Shown here: positions 37,701-48,900 of the stretch, piece by piece
How positions within the stretch are numbered: the first letter of the stretch is position 1
Layout of the letters: each line of letters begins with the position of its first letter
Origin: Pagrus major
Lineage: Eukaryota; Chordata; Actinopteri; Spariformes; Sparidae
Direction: 5' to 3'
Assembly: GCF_040436345.1 (NCBI RefSeq)
Contig: NC_133223.1
Coordinates: forward strand, 6,428,847 to 6,492,846
DNA: 64,000 bases
Notes under the pieces: generated by a model
What the model was told of the DNA's origin: nothing
Seen by the model: only the letters and a program-made list of their open reading frames with translations
Databases searched by the model: none
Position numbers and translations under genes: made by a program

Positions 37701-38942
37701 CAAACAATGAAGAGAGTTCATACCGGGAGGAAATCAACAATCTTGCAGAGTGTTGCACAGAGAACAATCTGCTCAATTCCAACAAAAACAAGGAGTCAAC
37801 AGTTACAGAGGAGCATAGAAAGCATCATGACTCGAAACATCACAAACTGGCATGGTTCATCACGGCCTGAGACAGGAAGGCTCTACAGTGGGTGATTAAA
37901 ACCACCCAGAACATTACTGGCACCATCTACAGAGCATCAGTGACATCAGTGAAGTGAGATGTCTGTACAGAGCCCAAAAGATACTAAAAGACAACACCCA
38001 CCCAGCCACAGTCACTCACCCTGCTGCCATCTGGCAAAAGATACAGAAGTATCTGCTGCAATAACACCAGACTACAGAGCAGCTTCATTCCTCAGGCTGT
38101 AGAATGACAAATAAATGAACCCTGAACCTTGAAGTGATGACATAATCACAATAAAGAGGAAATTTATCGCATTGACTGTTTTTGCTAATCCCACCTGCAG
38201 AACCTTGACTACTTTGTCTCTTCAGCATATCCAGTGTGTGCAACAGACATCAAAGACAAAGCCCTCACCCCCCTCTGCATACCCTCACCATCCTTCTGAA
38301 ACTCGTCTTAGCTTACTGAGCATTTATTGAAAAACATGCCTCCTTCAAGAAATTCAAGATTATTGCTTGCCTGGTTAACACTTTGTCTCCTTCTCCTTCA
38401 TCTCTCTCTCCAGGCTGATCTTAAAGAGCGATACTCAGTCAATGAGCTTCTGGCCGACCTGGCCGGCTGCAAGGCAACTCGTGTTTTGCTGTTTGTGGAT
38501 CAGAGCTACAGTGGCGTTCTGTCTAAGAGGCTGCGAGGGTCCCAGAAACACCTGAATGTGGTTCTGATCCAGAGCCAGACACGGCAGACCTACAACCACC
38601 AGAGGCTGAGCCTGGGCTGGGAGGACAGCAGCTGGTCCTACATCAGCTCTGTGACCTGCCTGCTGGACCACTTGGGAAAGGTAATTTACCGTAATAATGT
38701 TTTTTTTTTCTTTTTGATTTATTAGATAAGCTTTTAATCTTCTCTACCACCAATTATGTTATAAGGGTACTGGGATGTCTCGCCTCCTGGAGCCATGGGC
38801 CGGCCTGTTGAATGTGACGTTGGCAGGTGCGCCCTGCAATGCCACTCCACCTCTGACGGATGGCGAGATGCGGCGAGAGTACCAGGGCTGCCAGAACCTA
38901 CCAACCGCGCTCTGGCACCAGAAACCCAGGAGGACCAACTGA
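26460..38942 (+). CDS. Unnamed secreted protein with a caspase/legumain-like domain lacking catalytic residues (8 exons)
   Basis: I do not recognise a named gene. Eight exons join in phase to 1677 nt (558 residues). Residues 1-22 form a signal peptide ([20 protein letters not shown], cleavage near AVAA). Residues 86-311 are Cys-containing with no domain I know. Residues 312-500 follow the order of a clan CD peptidase: helix [17 protein letters not shown], strand DTLVLYL, then NELLADL, strand RVLLFVD followed by QSYSG, strand LNVVLIQS. Where active members have S-G-H-G and D-x-C-x-S-G, this protein has N-S-P-T (Pro394) and D-Q-S-Y-S-G (Ser442), so it is probably not a cysteine protease. Four N-X-S/T sites (NVTK, NRTQ, NVTL, NATP) and no membrane segment suggest a soluble secreted glycoprotein. 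ATG 26460 has A at -3. The gene is divergent from TTLL4 and convergent with ABCB6. The fold assignment is inference. Confidence 0.85.
28013..28285 (+). CDS. Secreted-gene exon 2
   Basis: 273 nt, acceptor CCTCCAG, donor CTGG|GTGAGT. Encodes [34 protein letters not shown] (N-glycosylation site) and HLDGIYL. Confidence 0.9.
28440..28640. repeat. TAG/GTA-rich simple sequence
   Basis: Imperfect GTAGTAGTAAT units in intron 2 of the secreted gene; no coding. Confidence 0.6.
28641..29758. other. Intron 2 of the secreted gene, nothing firm recognised
   Basis: AT-rich intronic DNA without recognisable element ends or exons. Confidence 0.4.
29772..30030. mobile_element. hAT-type MITE (CAGG-TCTCAAACT ends)
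   Basis: Begins CAGGTCTCAAACTGCCAGCC and ends near AGTTTGAGAGCCCTG, the inverted form of the common CAG-GTCTCAAACT hAT terminus. The interior is non-coding. Confidence 0.55.
31609..31842 (+). CDS. Secreted-gene exon 3
   Basis: 234 nt, acceptor TCTTCAG, donor GTTG|GTAGGT. Encodes [20 protein letters not shown], a Ser/Thr-Gly stretch, and [11 protein letters not shown] with an N-X-T site. Confidence 0.88.
32184..32330. repeat. GCTAA/TTAGC-rich repeat
   Basis: Multiple ATGCTAATGTTTAGCATG-like palindromic units in intron 3, a motif common in teleost introns. Confidence 0.6.
33056..33226 (+). CDS. Secreted-gene exon 4
   Basis: 171 nt, acceptor CTCCAACAG, donor TCAG|GTAGGA. Six cysteines in 57 codons ([30 protein letters not shown]) suggest disulfides. 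Confidence 0.88.
33619..33825 (-). mobile_element. Antisense LINE 3' fragment upstream of exon 5
   Basis: Reverse complement of 37795-37990 in the larger LINE copy (shared blocks CTGTGCAGACATCTCACTTC and GATGGTACCAGTGATGTTCT). It ends about 35 bases before the exon 5 acceptor. Confidence 0.8.
33861..33992 (+). CDS. Secreted-gene exon 5
   Basis: 132 nt, acceptor ACTGCAG, donor CTG|GTAAGA. Encodes [17 protein letters not shown] and [12 protein letters not shown], helix and loop at the start of the peptidase-like domain. A LINE-derived segment lies immediately upstream. Confidence 0.9.
34542..34708 (+). CDS. Secreted-gene exon 6 (catalytic-His position lost)
   Basis: 167 nt, acceptor CCCCCACAG, donor GTT|GTAAGA. 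Encodes [15 protein letters not shown]; Pro394 falls where the catalytic His of an S-G-H-G motif would be. A CA repeat begins 3 bases into the intron. Confidence 0.9.
34712..34769. repeat. (CA)n microsatellite at the exon 6 donor
   Basis: Starts 3 bases after the GT of the donor, so the donor context itself merges into the repeat. Confidence 0.95.
34770..36469. other. Intron 6 of the secreted gene, left part
   Basis: AT-rich; no exons or clear element ends seen before the LINE copy. Confidence 0.4.
36470..38130 (+). mobile_element. Internally deleted L2/CR1/Rex-like LINE
   Basis: Endonuclease remnant ([19 protein letters not shown]) joins reverse-transcriptase blocks: [60 protein letters not shown]. 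Several stops and frame changes interrupt it. The 3' part runs to the AATGACAAATAAATGAACC tail. It sits in the sense orientation in intron 6 of the secreted gene and cannot encode a working protein. Confidence 0.88.
38414..38680 (+). CDS. Secreted-gene exon 7 (catalytic-Cys position is Ser)
   Basis: 267 nt, phase 0/0, acceptor TCTCTCTCCAG, donor AAAG|GTAATT. Encodes [22 protein letters not shown] and [11 protein letters not shown]. Ser442 occupies the place of the nucleophilic Cys. Confidence 0.92.
38766..38942 (+). CDS. Secreted-gene exon 8 and stop codon
   Basis: 177 nt after a weak acceptor (ATGTTATAAG, little pyrimidine tract). Encodes [21 protein letters not shown] (two N-X-T sites split by a Cys) and [10 protein letters not shown], then TGA. 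If the intron is not spliced, exon 7 ends 45 bases later at a stop. Confidence 0.8.
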   Translation, partial: GTGMSRLLEPWAGLLNVTLAGAPCNATPPLTDGEMRREYQGCQNLPTALWHQKPRRTN

Positions 38943-38970
38943 GAGAGAGACAATGAGACTGACTGGGGGG

Positions 38971-39032
<62 letters not shown>
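38971..39032. repeat. (GA)n microsatellite in the 3' UTR
   Basis: GA run starting 29 bases after the stop codon of the secreted gene; smaller GA units begin at the stop itself. Confidence 0.95.
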
Positions 39033-39037
<5 letters not shown>

Positions 39038-39322
39038 TGAGTGGGAAAACAAATTAATTGTGGACACACACACACAAGCATTTATATCACACACATGCAT
39101 ATTTGCGGGTGTGTTAACCTAGGACTTTAGTGTCAGTGTGCTTGGTGGACACTGTTGTGTGTGCGTGTGTTTTCTGTCCTAACTCAGATAGTAACCATGG
39201 CGATGACAGCTCATCCCAATGGGAGTGTCCTGAATGCCATGTGAACATTGTGTGTGCTTATGTTTGTGAGTTCAGCAAGAGGACAACCACTCTTGGAGAC
39301 CATTGCTAGCTTATGCTTGGGC

Positions 39323-39356
<34 letters not shown>

Positions 39357-40932
39357 AAGGCATCTCCTGGGCACTGAAACATTTCAGAGCCAATCATCTA
39401 TCTCTATTTTTATCTTTACAACAGATATTTTTTCTTTCTTCTGTTCTTTCTGTCTTCTGTTCTTTTCATTCTGTCCTTTGCTTCACCTTTTTTCAGCTAC
39501 TTTCCTCCCGCTTGTCCTTTCTTGATCTCCTCATTTTGACTTTATTTCCTTCTTCCATCTGTTTTTTTTTCCTTCCAAACTTGGATTTTGCACTTTCTTC
39601 TCCTTCCCCATGTCTCTGCTTTACTCCATCTTAAATTTCTTGATGTGTTCCTTTTTTTGCTGGCATTCGACTCTTCATTTCCTCATCCACCATATTAGTT
39701 TTTCTTGAAAAAGTCACAAGACATCAGACCTGAAAAACCCCTAAAACAGGAGGTTATGTGCATTTAAAATTTGTGCACATGAAAACCTAATTAAAAATAT
39801 TTTATAACATCCAAATGATGAACTATTAATATTCACACAGTCTGAAGAAACAACAGTTTCGACACAATAAGCCCCAGTCCGTCCTTTGTACCTCAAGAGG
39901 CGATAGCACCGCGCAGTTTCAGCTGGGAGATGTAAAAGTGGCCAGTTCACTACTTCTCTAATCTAATCTAATAAATTAATGAAATAATGTAAAATAAATA
40001 TAAATGTCATGAAAGGAGATATTTTTACACCCATTTTCTTTAACTAAACTTAAAAATAGAATGGGACACCTTCTGAATTCAGATTTCTCTCTTTTGCCGA
40101 AAATGAAAATAAAAATCACTAAAACAGCCTTGGTTTGTCTTTCCAAAGTCACCTCTTGTTTGGCTAATTCATAGATTAAGATGTAATAAAATGTATGCCC
40201 AGAGCTAATGCCGGACTCTCTCTGTCTCCTCTGCTCATGACTCTCTTGCTGCTCTGTTCATGCATGCTGCTGAGCCTGGTTGAGCTCTGCCACTAGCTCC
40301 ACGTCTAGCTGAGCTAATAAGCTAATGGTAGCTTGCTACAGTCTAGGATAGTTAGCAAAGAGCAGCAGTCGTTGGTTACTCTGCTGAAATGTTGCCACCT
40401 ATAAACATTGGAGCTACCATATTTAACATGTTGCCCATTTAAAGAACCCAGTAGGAGATAGGACATGAAACCTGGTCTTCTCGTCCCATTGTAAGCGGAA
40501 TGAACAAATAACCAAAAGCAACTGAAGCTTCTGAACAAGATTTTATTTTGCAATTGGGCAAACAACCTGATGAGACACCAGACAGGTTTAACTCGGTTCT
40601 CTAAACCCCTTCTTTGGTTGTGAACACAGGAAATGACTCATAGTTGCCCTGTGGTCTCTCTTTTTAGAGTTGCATTCATGGCCGACAGGTTGTTAAAAAA
40701 ATGAATTTTACATTGAAGCAGAGTGGTGTCTGAAGTCCAACAATTTATTTTTAAGATTTTCGAGATGGAGGATGTTTTAGGCTTCTTAACCCGAGGAAGA
40801 GGGAAAGTGAGAGGCACTGAGACAGCCAGGAACCGAGAGACAGAAACTGATCATGATTAAGATATGAAGCACTGAGACTGCCCTCACAGCTACACAGACT
40901 GGCTATGGCATTTTTATAAGGGCACTACTTGC

Positions 40933-40965
<33 letters not shown>

Positions 40966-42627
40966 CTCAATCACATAGACAGAAGCATCACATGAAACAT
41001 GCACACGTTCTAAGATTAACCCATTCCCACAATAACAATGTACATGCTGTCCTCTACTGTCGGTGGTACTCTGTGATGTTTGTCTATACATTACCACCTG
41101 TCCTTTCTTCATGTCAGTAACCATATAAACCACATCCCAGTGTACATCTCATCCTCTCCCAGCTGTTTTGTACTCATGTCTGTTGGTGTACTGATTTGTT
41201 TTATATTAGAGGTATAAGAGAGATGGAAGTTGAATGGAAGACCAACTTTCCAAATGTGTTGGACGTTTTGGACCTGAACTGTGTCCAACCAGTTGGCATG
41301 TGCATATTCACAGTTTGTGTAGTCATCTGTACAGAGTGTGAGATGTAATTTAGCAGAAATGTTTCTAGTTGCATGCAGGAAATCACAAATTCTAGTCAAT
41401 AAAGTACTTTTAGAAATCAGTGAAGTACATGAGATTTTTTTCTTTCTACTCTAAAGCAAGTGGTGTTATCCACGGGTACAGACCAAAATGCCTCTGGACA
41501 CAATTGGATTGGCTTAGAACCACGTGACGTAGCGCTGAGTGACATTCGCAAGTTGGCTTGGTCTTAAAACCCCTTCGTATTACAGCTAAACACAAATCTG
41601 TTTCTGAAAACATCTGAGGCGGACTGGATGCATTTGGATAGACCTACAATCAGTTACAACAGTGGAAACGTGTGACGTGTGAATTTTCAAATCTGGACCA
41701 GCAATGCTCCTGTCAGTCATCATATCAAACCCGCCCCATCATAGATAAATCGATGTGATTGGCCAGTCATAACCAGGACGAAGGAAGAATCTCTCTGAGT
41801 TGGAGGGTGGCCAGATGCATCTGTCAGAGCAAATGAAACATGAGCTTGAAGATTCATCAGGTTCACAGTTTAACAGAGGAACAATCCTTTTTTGGCTTTC
41901 TGTTGGCTCTAACAAGTGCACAATAACTTTTGAATTGTAGCTGTAGCGCCCAGTATAACATATCCTATCAACTGACATCAAGACCTCTTAAAAAACAGAT
42001 GGGCTTACATTTTTATTTTTACCAAGAGAGAGTGTGGCTGTGGCTCTCAAATAATAACCAGAACTGCTGGGTTCAGCCCTGTCAGGCACCGAGTGAGAAA
42101 TATTAAATTCTGCCTACCACAAAGGATAATCAAGACAGGCCAGGATAGCATTAACATATCTGACAACATGTATGCTATAAATATGCCACTCTGACAGGCT
42201 GTAGAGGGGAAGATTGGGGAAAGATATTTTGGTTGTCGTGCAGCAAATGGCCACAGATCGGATTCAAACCCCGGCGATGTCAGATAACAGGGAAGCTACC
42301 AATTCTAGTGCTCCCTGTAATGAGACACTTTGTGGTTTTCAATTAAGATCTTGCAGATATATCTTTGTATTTATTGTCCTGTATATTATCAATTAAGGAC
42401 TGCAACTTCTGTCTTTTACATGAAATATGACACATGACAACAATAGCCAGCATGTTAGTAAAGAATCAAACAATGGACTGTTTGAACACTGGTTGAGATG
42501 CTGTGGCCTAGATGAGCTGCGTGTCTGAACAGTGGCTTATGATACAATAGTTCCTGATACAGTGGCCTTAAAAGTGGAATGTCATTTTACAAAGCAAAGC
42601 CATGACACAGTTGTTGTTTCAGAGGCT
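39033..42627. other. Region between convergent gene ends
   Basis: Presumably contains the secreted gene 3' UTR (AATAAA near 39970 and 39993). It also has GT runs at 39324-39353 and 40935-40966. No exons are recognised. Confidence 0.45.
42195..42300 (+). mobile_element. Possible degenerate tRNA-derived SINE
   Basis: GTGCAGCAAATGGCCACAGA and GGATTCAAACCCCGG resemble the body and B box of the SINE at 49955-50110. The ends are not clear. Confidence 0.35.
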
Positions 42628-42633
42628 TTTATT
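42628..42633 (-). terminator. Candidate polyadenylation signal of ABCB6
   Basis: AATAAA on the minus strand about 490 bases after the ABCB6 stop; nearest canonical hexamer noticed. Confidence 0.4.
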
Positions 42634-43125
42634 GCTAACGAGAGAGTTCCAGATAAAACACACTCTCCATCTGTCTTCCTCCAAGAGGCCCTCAGGCTGC
42701 TCATATAGTTTTACTCCAAACAGCAACCTTTGACATCTGCATTTTCAGCCCATCCAGGATGTTTTTACCAAAACATTCCCAGTAACATAATCGCCTCAGC
42801 TTCTAACGACTCGCACATCTGACCACTGGATGTTGTTCTGCAGCAGAGGAGCTCACGCTTCGACATTTAGTCAATTCTTCCCAATGCTGAGTGAAAACTG
42901 AATACAAAATATACTGTAATTCTTGGGAGAAATGAAAGTAATGCTTCATTAACAACAATGAAGAAAAGTGATGTCATTGTCGTAAACTGTTTCTACTGCT
43001 CCTATTTGAGTTATGACATCAAGTCGAAGTCAATGATGTTTCTCCAGACTTTAGCAACAGGTGCAGATACATGAGATTAATGTACATGAGTGTGACAAGA
43101 AAGTATGTTGATAATGAGTTCACTG

Positions 43126-43240
43126 TCAGGTGTCTTGAGTCTGATTGTTCATCTGTGTTTCTGTCTGTGTGTCGAGACTTTTCTGCTGTTTCATCCACAT
43201 GGCTGCATACACACCTCCCTGGACCAGCAGCTCCTCGTGT
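43126..43240 (-). CDS. abcb6: ABCB6 last exon and stop codon
   Basis: 115 nt: [20 protein letters not shown] followed by a polar Gln/Thr/Asn-rich tail and TGA at 43128-43126. Confidence 0.93.
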
Positions 43241-45660
43241 CTGATAGGAACAGAAAGGGGAGAATTGGGTGAGACAAGAAGAAAATTACAAAAATTACCA
43301 AAACCACATGATCAAAAAGGGTCTGTAATCCTTCTCTGCCTGCATGATTCTGATTCCCTGCTGACACATTCATGTAAATTTCACCCCCTCTGTATATACA
43401 TATACACAGAATGTCCTGTTTCCTTCTGCTACTGCTTCAGAGATTCTTCCCAGAAAAGTGACGGAAACAAAGCCAGGCTGTGTTTACATTGCAGCTCCTT
43501 AAAGTTTTTTGTTTATAATTTTTTCATTTTTAAAACAAATAGCATGGGACAGCAGAGAACCCAATTTGGATTTCCAAAATGTCATGATGCTTCTTCCCAG
43601 CTCTTGAACGCGACTACAAAACAAACAAAAGAACAAACATAAGATAAGAAAATGTAAGAGGACAACCCGGTCGTCTAAATATAAACTTCATGTAAAACAA
43701 ATTTAGCAACCATTAGCAAATACAATTCGTAGGAAATGTAATGGCGTCAGGGCTACGTATTTGTTATTGACATAACAAGGAAATCTTTGTATTGTACAGG
43801 CCTGCAAACTGGCACACACATTTTTTTTTGTTTTGAACGAATCTGTAAAACGTTCATTGTCACCTCATATTTCTTCTGTTTAATCCACTGTTGTGAGGGA
43901 TGAAAAGATTAAGTAAAAGGACACTTGTGTTTTGAGAAAAGGATGGAAATTCAAGTGAAAGAAGAGCAGGCAGGGGAGAAGGTGGGCCACTCATAATGTC
44001 TTGTGACACCAGAGCTGCTTTAAAAACAAAGTTTAGCTGTCCTCCTGCAGACTTTAACCAACTTTACTATGAATTAATAAAACCACATGTCTGTTACTGT
44101 CTGGACTGCCAGACAGAGAGGGAGAGAGACAGAAACAGCGAGGGTCAGAAATAGAGGATACAGAGAAAATGAGCAAGATACTGAGAGAAAGAGAGGGAAC
44201 AGGTTAAAGCAGAGGAAACAAGCACAGTGAGACAACAGAAGGGGAGGGGGAATAAAGAGAGACATGGGCAGAGAGAGTGAAAGAGAAGGTCAAAAGATGA
44301 ATCTGAGGAAAGAAGATGAAGGAAATAGAAAAATTACAGGCTTGTCTAATTCATCTTACAGGTCCAGTACAGCAGGATTTAGAGTCATCTACTGACAGAA
44401 ATGAATTTTAATATTCATAATCATGTTTTCATCAGTGTTTAATCACCTGATACTAAGAATCACTGTGTTCTTGTTCTATGTTTCTACAGTAGCCAAGAAC
44501 AGAAAAAAACTCTGGCTCTGGAGGCAGCCTTTTAATGTTTTTCATGTTTTTTAGCAGCCAACATAGTGGAGGCTGAGACGAGGGGTGTTCATTTGGTTGC
44601 AATATACAACCTAAGAATCACGATGGACACATGATTCAAAACTGATGCAGCAGAGATATTGTCTTTTTTATTCCGCAAATTCTTCTTTTCCAAACTTGGT
44701 GACAACATCACGAACAATTCAACCTGACAGTCAGCAGTTCTGTTGGAGATATGAGTGTGTTATGCTTGTAGCAGCTAATGTAGCCTTGTGCTGCTAGCTT
44801 AGAAGCAGGGTCTGTATTAGGGGGTGGAGCGTCAGGACGTTGCATGCAATGCATCCTGGTACATGAAGGCAGGCTATGCAAGGAGGAAAACTCTAATAAC
44901 CCAACTTTCTCTTTCAAGACACCACGCACTGGGGATTTTATTACCATACACATTAACATGTAAATGATAATAAAACATGTTGACAACAGTGTGGGAGGAG
45001 ACAGAAGCCAAGTTTACCCATCTGAGACTCAGCAGAGCAACTGGACTGTGTCTGTCCCACTGCTTAACACATGCTGGCAGACAGAGACAACAGGACAACA
45101 AAGAAGAAGGGATTTTCAGTATGGATGAGTTAGTTAGTTAGTTAGTTTGTTGGTGTTGTATTTTCATGTAAACAGTGATCAGAATTAGCCGGACATAGTC
45201 CTCGTAAAGAATGTTAAGCAGGAGGACAGCCTGAGGACGGGATGAGGCCTCTTCCTGTCCCTGCATCATGATACACTCACACTCTTTGTGGCAGAAACAG
45301 TGTGTATTCTGACACCGGAGGTTAAATGGGCTGACTGGTGTTTACATCACAGTGTAGATCAAAAGACAAATGGTTTTTGGTTGGTGGCTCTCACACATGC
45401 CTGCAGGGACAACTGAAGTCCATGCATGTGTTTACCCTCTAGGCCCTTGTGTTCTTGTTGATGTGCATTTGAAATTCAGTTGCGGATCTACGTTTAGCAG
45501 AATTTTACTTTAGAAAGTGACATATATCACTTCCTGTGTCTCTTCTTTGTCACTGCCTGTGTGTGTCCAAATGTGACCTCAGTGTGTGACAAAGGAAGTC
45601 TTCATAACAGATCCTATATCAAAGGACTGTACGCATCGGCAAGCAAGTGGCAGCTCGGCG

Positions 45661-45693
<33 letters not shown>

Positions 45694-45846
45694 CCTCTGG
45701 GGCTGATACCAGAAGGTTTAAGGGTCACACACAAAAACACACTCTGAGGTTTTGATCCAAAGATAACAAATTTGAAAGCACTTAAGACACACAATCACTC
45801 AGGTGTCACACAAGCACGCATGCCGTACTCACACACACACACACAC

Positions 45847-45913
<67 letters not shown>

Positions 45914-48900
45914 GAGGATGACATCAAAATATCCTGATAGTATACTTGCCACTCAAATAATCCTTTACTTGTGTGTATTGCTGAATAAACAGGCTTACCT
46001 CCCTCTCTCTGCTATCTGTCCATTGTGAAGCACCAGGATCTGGTCTGCTTCGACGATGGTGGACAGCCTGCAACATCATACAAACATTACTCCTCTTTGT
46101 ATAGTGATTTGTATAGTTATTTATCAGGCATTTAATAAAAACATCATAATGATAATAGGCTATTAAGACATAGAATACCAGTAAAATTCTTTCAGTTGTC
46201 ATCGAACATAATCTAAATATAGGCTTTATTTCCAGGTAGCACGTTTGAGCCCCTTCAGACTGCATCTCCAATTAATTTTCAGGGTTTGCCAGGTGGTTGT
46301 GGAGAAAAACTCTAATGGTTGAGTCTGACAATTTGATTTAGTGATGTCACACCCAAAACTACTAAGTTATCAATGAGGGGGAGGATCTGAAACATATTTA
46401 AAGTTCAAAATCACTTCAAACCTGGAACACACCACACATACAGTTCAGATGTGAATGCAAGTACTGTTGTGCATTAAACTGTGTCAACTAAAACTGTCAG
46501 TGCAACACATTACCCAGGCATCAACATGTCAGCAACATCTTCCCAATCAGCAAAAGCTTCCCATACTTCGTCTTTTCAACATAACTTCTACTTGTTGCGC
46601 TGATGTCTGCAAGATGTGTGCGTGCTATCTGGGCTGTTGTTGTTTGGAAGAATCCAAACAAGTCTACTCCCATTTGAGGATGTCAAGACCCAGTGGATTA
46701 ACTTTAATTGGAATGAGACAGTAAAGTCCCCATTGAAATCTGTGTGTGTATTTTACTGGCAAGTTCTTGTAACTTCACAAGCTCAAAGATGTCTGAATTT
46801 TATTATACTTCATTATCAATGAGTGCCAGTAACTGTACAAGCTCAAGAATGGATTGATACTGTTTTGCCATGTTTTAGGTTGTTTTACTGTCTTATTTTT
46901 GTAGGTCAGCCTGTTGAATTAGGCGTTAGCATTTTGCTTGGCTAATGTGGCTACTTCCTGTCTGGGGCGATGTTGGACTAATGCTGTAATATTGAGAAAC
47001 AGTCAAGAGATATTGTGTGGCCTCATTTTAAGCCAACTAAATAACGAGTAGAAGGTCTGATGCCTTAAAATGCTGCTTTGTGTCGATACTGCAGTGCTAG
47101 CTCAATTTGCATTAGCTTTGTTGTTTGTACGAAGCCCATTTTGCTCTGAGTTGCTCAGCTTCATGTTTGTGTTGCTGCTGTTTGATTGACCTGAGGTGAG
47201 GTGAAGCTAACTGGAAGCTAAAAACACCAGCAGAGCTGACTGGAGACACAGTGAGTGGTGTTGGCTCAGGCTTGCGTAGCTGACCAATCAGAGCAGACTG
47301 GGCTTTTCAGGAGGGGGGACCTTAAGGAGAACTGGGCTAAATAAAAACGTTTCAGACAGAGGGTGAATATGGTGCTGCAACTATGGACAGTATGAGAAAA
47401 TATGAACATTAAAGCATGTACATCTATACTAGCAGAAACATGAAATTAAAAATATAAATCTGAAAATGAACATGTCTCCTTTCACAATAGAAATAATTGC
47501 CAGGGCTATGAAGACAGGATCTCAGTTGGAATACGTCAGAAATGTTCTTTAAACACTTAAATGTGTCACAGAGTGTACAGCAGGAAGCAGATCAAAGACC
47601 AATCACCGCTTCACAGGACTGGAACGACAGAGTAAAGAAGAAGGAGAGGAAGACAGATAGATCTCCAGTGGTGCCAGAGGTCAGGAAAAGGGGGATAAGA
47701 TGAGGTAAAGGGAAAGAGGGAGACATATAGTGTCGAATGAGAGGGCGGGAGGAGTAATGTGCGGGTAGATGTTAAGTATGTTCAGCTGTCTTATAAAAGT
47801 AAAATACTCATTCCTAAGTAATCACTAACAGAAATACATACACACAGTCATTCACTTCAGTTCTGTCATTTCTGTCATACACGTGCAACAAACTGACACA
47901 CACACACGTACACACACTCACAGCTGAGTATGTCGTTCTGGGTTGGAGAACTCTGTATGAACTTGTCTGTAAATTATTAAAGTTAATGTTTACGAACAGT
48001 CTCTGATGAGAGTCTGATTGAAGCCACACTCTGTGATCTAAATGGCTCTCAGCTCCGGACTCAACTTGAAGATTTGACCCGATGGAGAAAAAATATTTCC
48101 AAGGTGTTGGAAGATGCACAGATGTGAGTTGTCCATGGACGTGTAATTTTCAGTGTTTTTCCTTAAGAAATGAATATTTTTAGGGATAAACAGTTCAATC
48201 TTAAAATAGGCTTTTGAGTGAGGGGGACATGTCACCCTCATCCCCAGTGGAAATCATTCCCTTGCACACAATGTTGTACGCAGGACAGAGAAACGGGTTC
48301 TGCAAACCATAGAGCTCATACCTCTCCAAACTGCTGAATGTCACTTTAAGCTTCAGCAGAGCCACCACTCCGCTTTAATGTCATCGAGGCTATCTTTGGA
48401 CGTCCACCTTCAATATTTGATAGAAAACCTCGGTCAAAGGTAGAAATATCTCTCCTCATAGACTGCAGACGTCAGTGGGTTTTTTCTCCACTCATTCAGG
48501 CTTCACAGCAAGAAAAATCCAGTGTGTTTACAAGCAGGCAGTTTACTGGATCTACATTTAGATGTAGATCCAGGCCTGGCTCACTGACACTGATTACTGC
48601 AACGCAGCTATGGTTTGTATTATTAGTTACACTTGTGCCTTGTGCTTTTCCTTCCTGCCATAACAAGCATGCTATGAGAAAGGTTTAAGAAGTCCAATGA
48701 CTGTACAGTTTAGGTTCAGCTTATTTAAACATGGGGTCCTCTTGTCAGTGATAATGCCCGATGAGGTGCAATATAGGAATAAATGGATGAGGTTGGAACT
48801 AATACCCTCCAACGCACAGCTGAGGTCAGTTGCCCCTGCGGAGACACCTCGAAGGGAATTATCCTGCTTATACCATGGTCACTTGCCGAAGAAAACAATA

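Noticed and set aside
38734..39100. Minus-strand ORFs opposite exon 8
   Set aside because: Antisense shadows of exon 8 and the GA repeat.
43145..43642. 165-codon plus-strand ORF
   Set aside because: Antisense to the ABCB6 last exon, extended by chance.
45831..45912. CRISPR-like periodicity
   Set aside because: A plain CA microsatellite; no repeat-spacer structure anywhere in the window.
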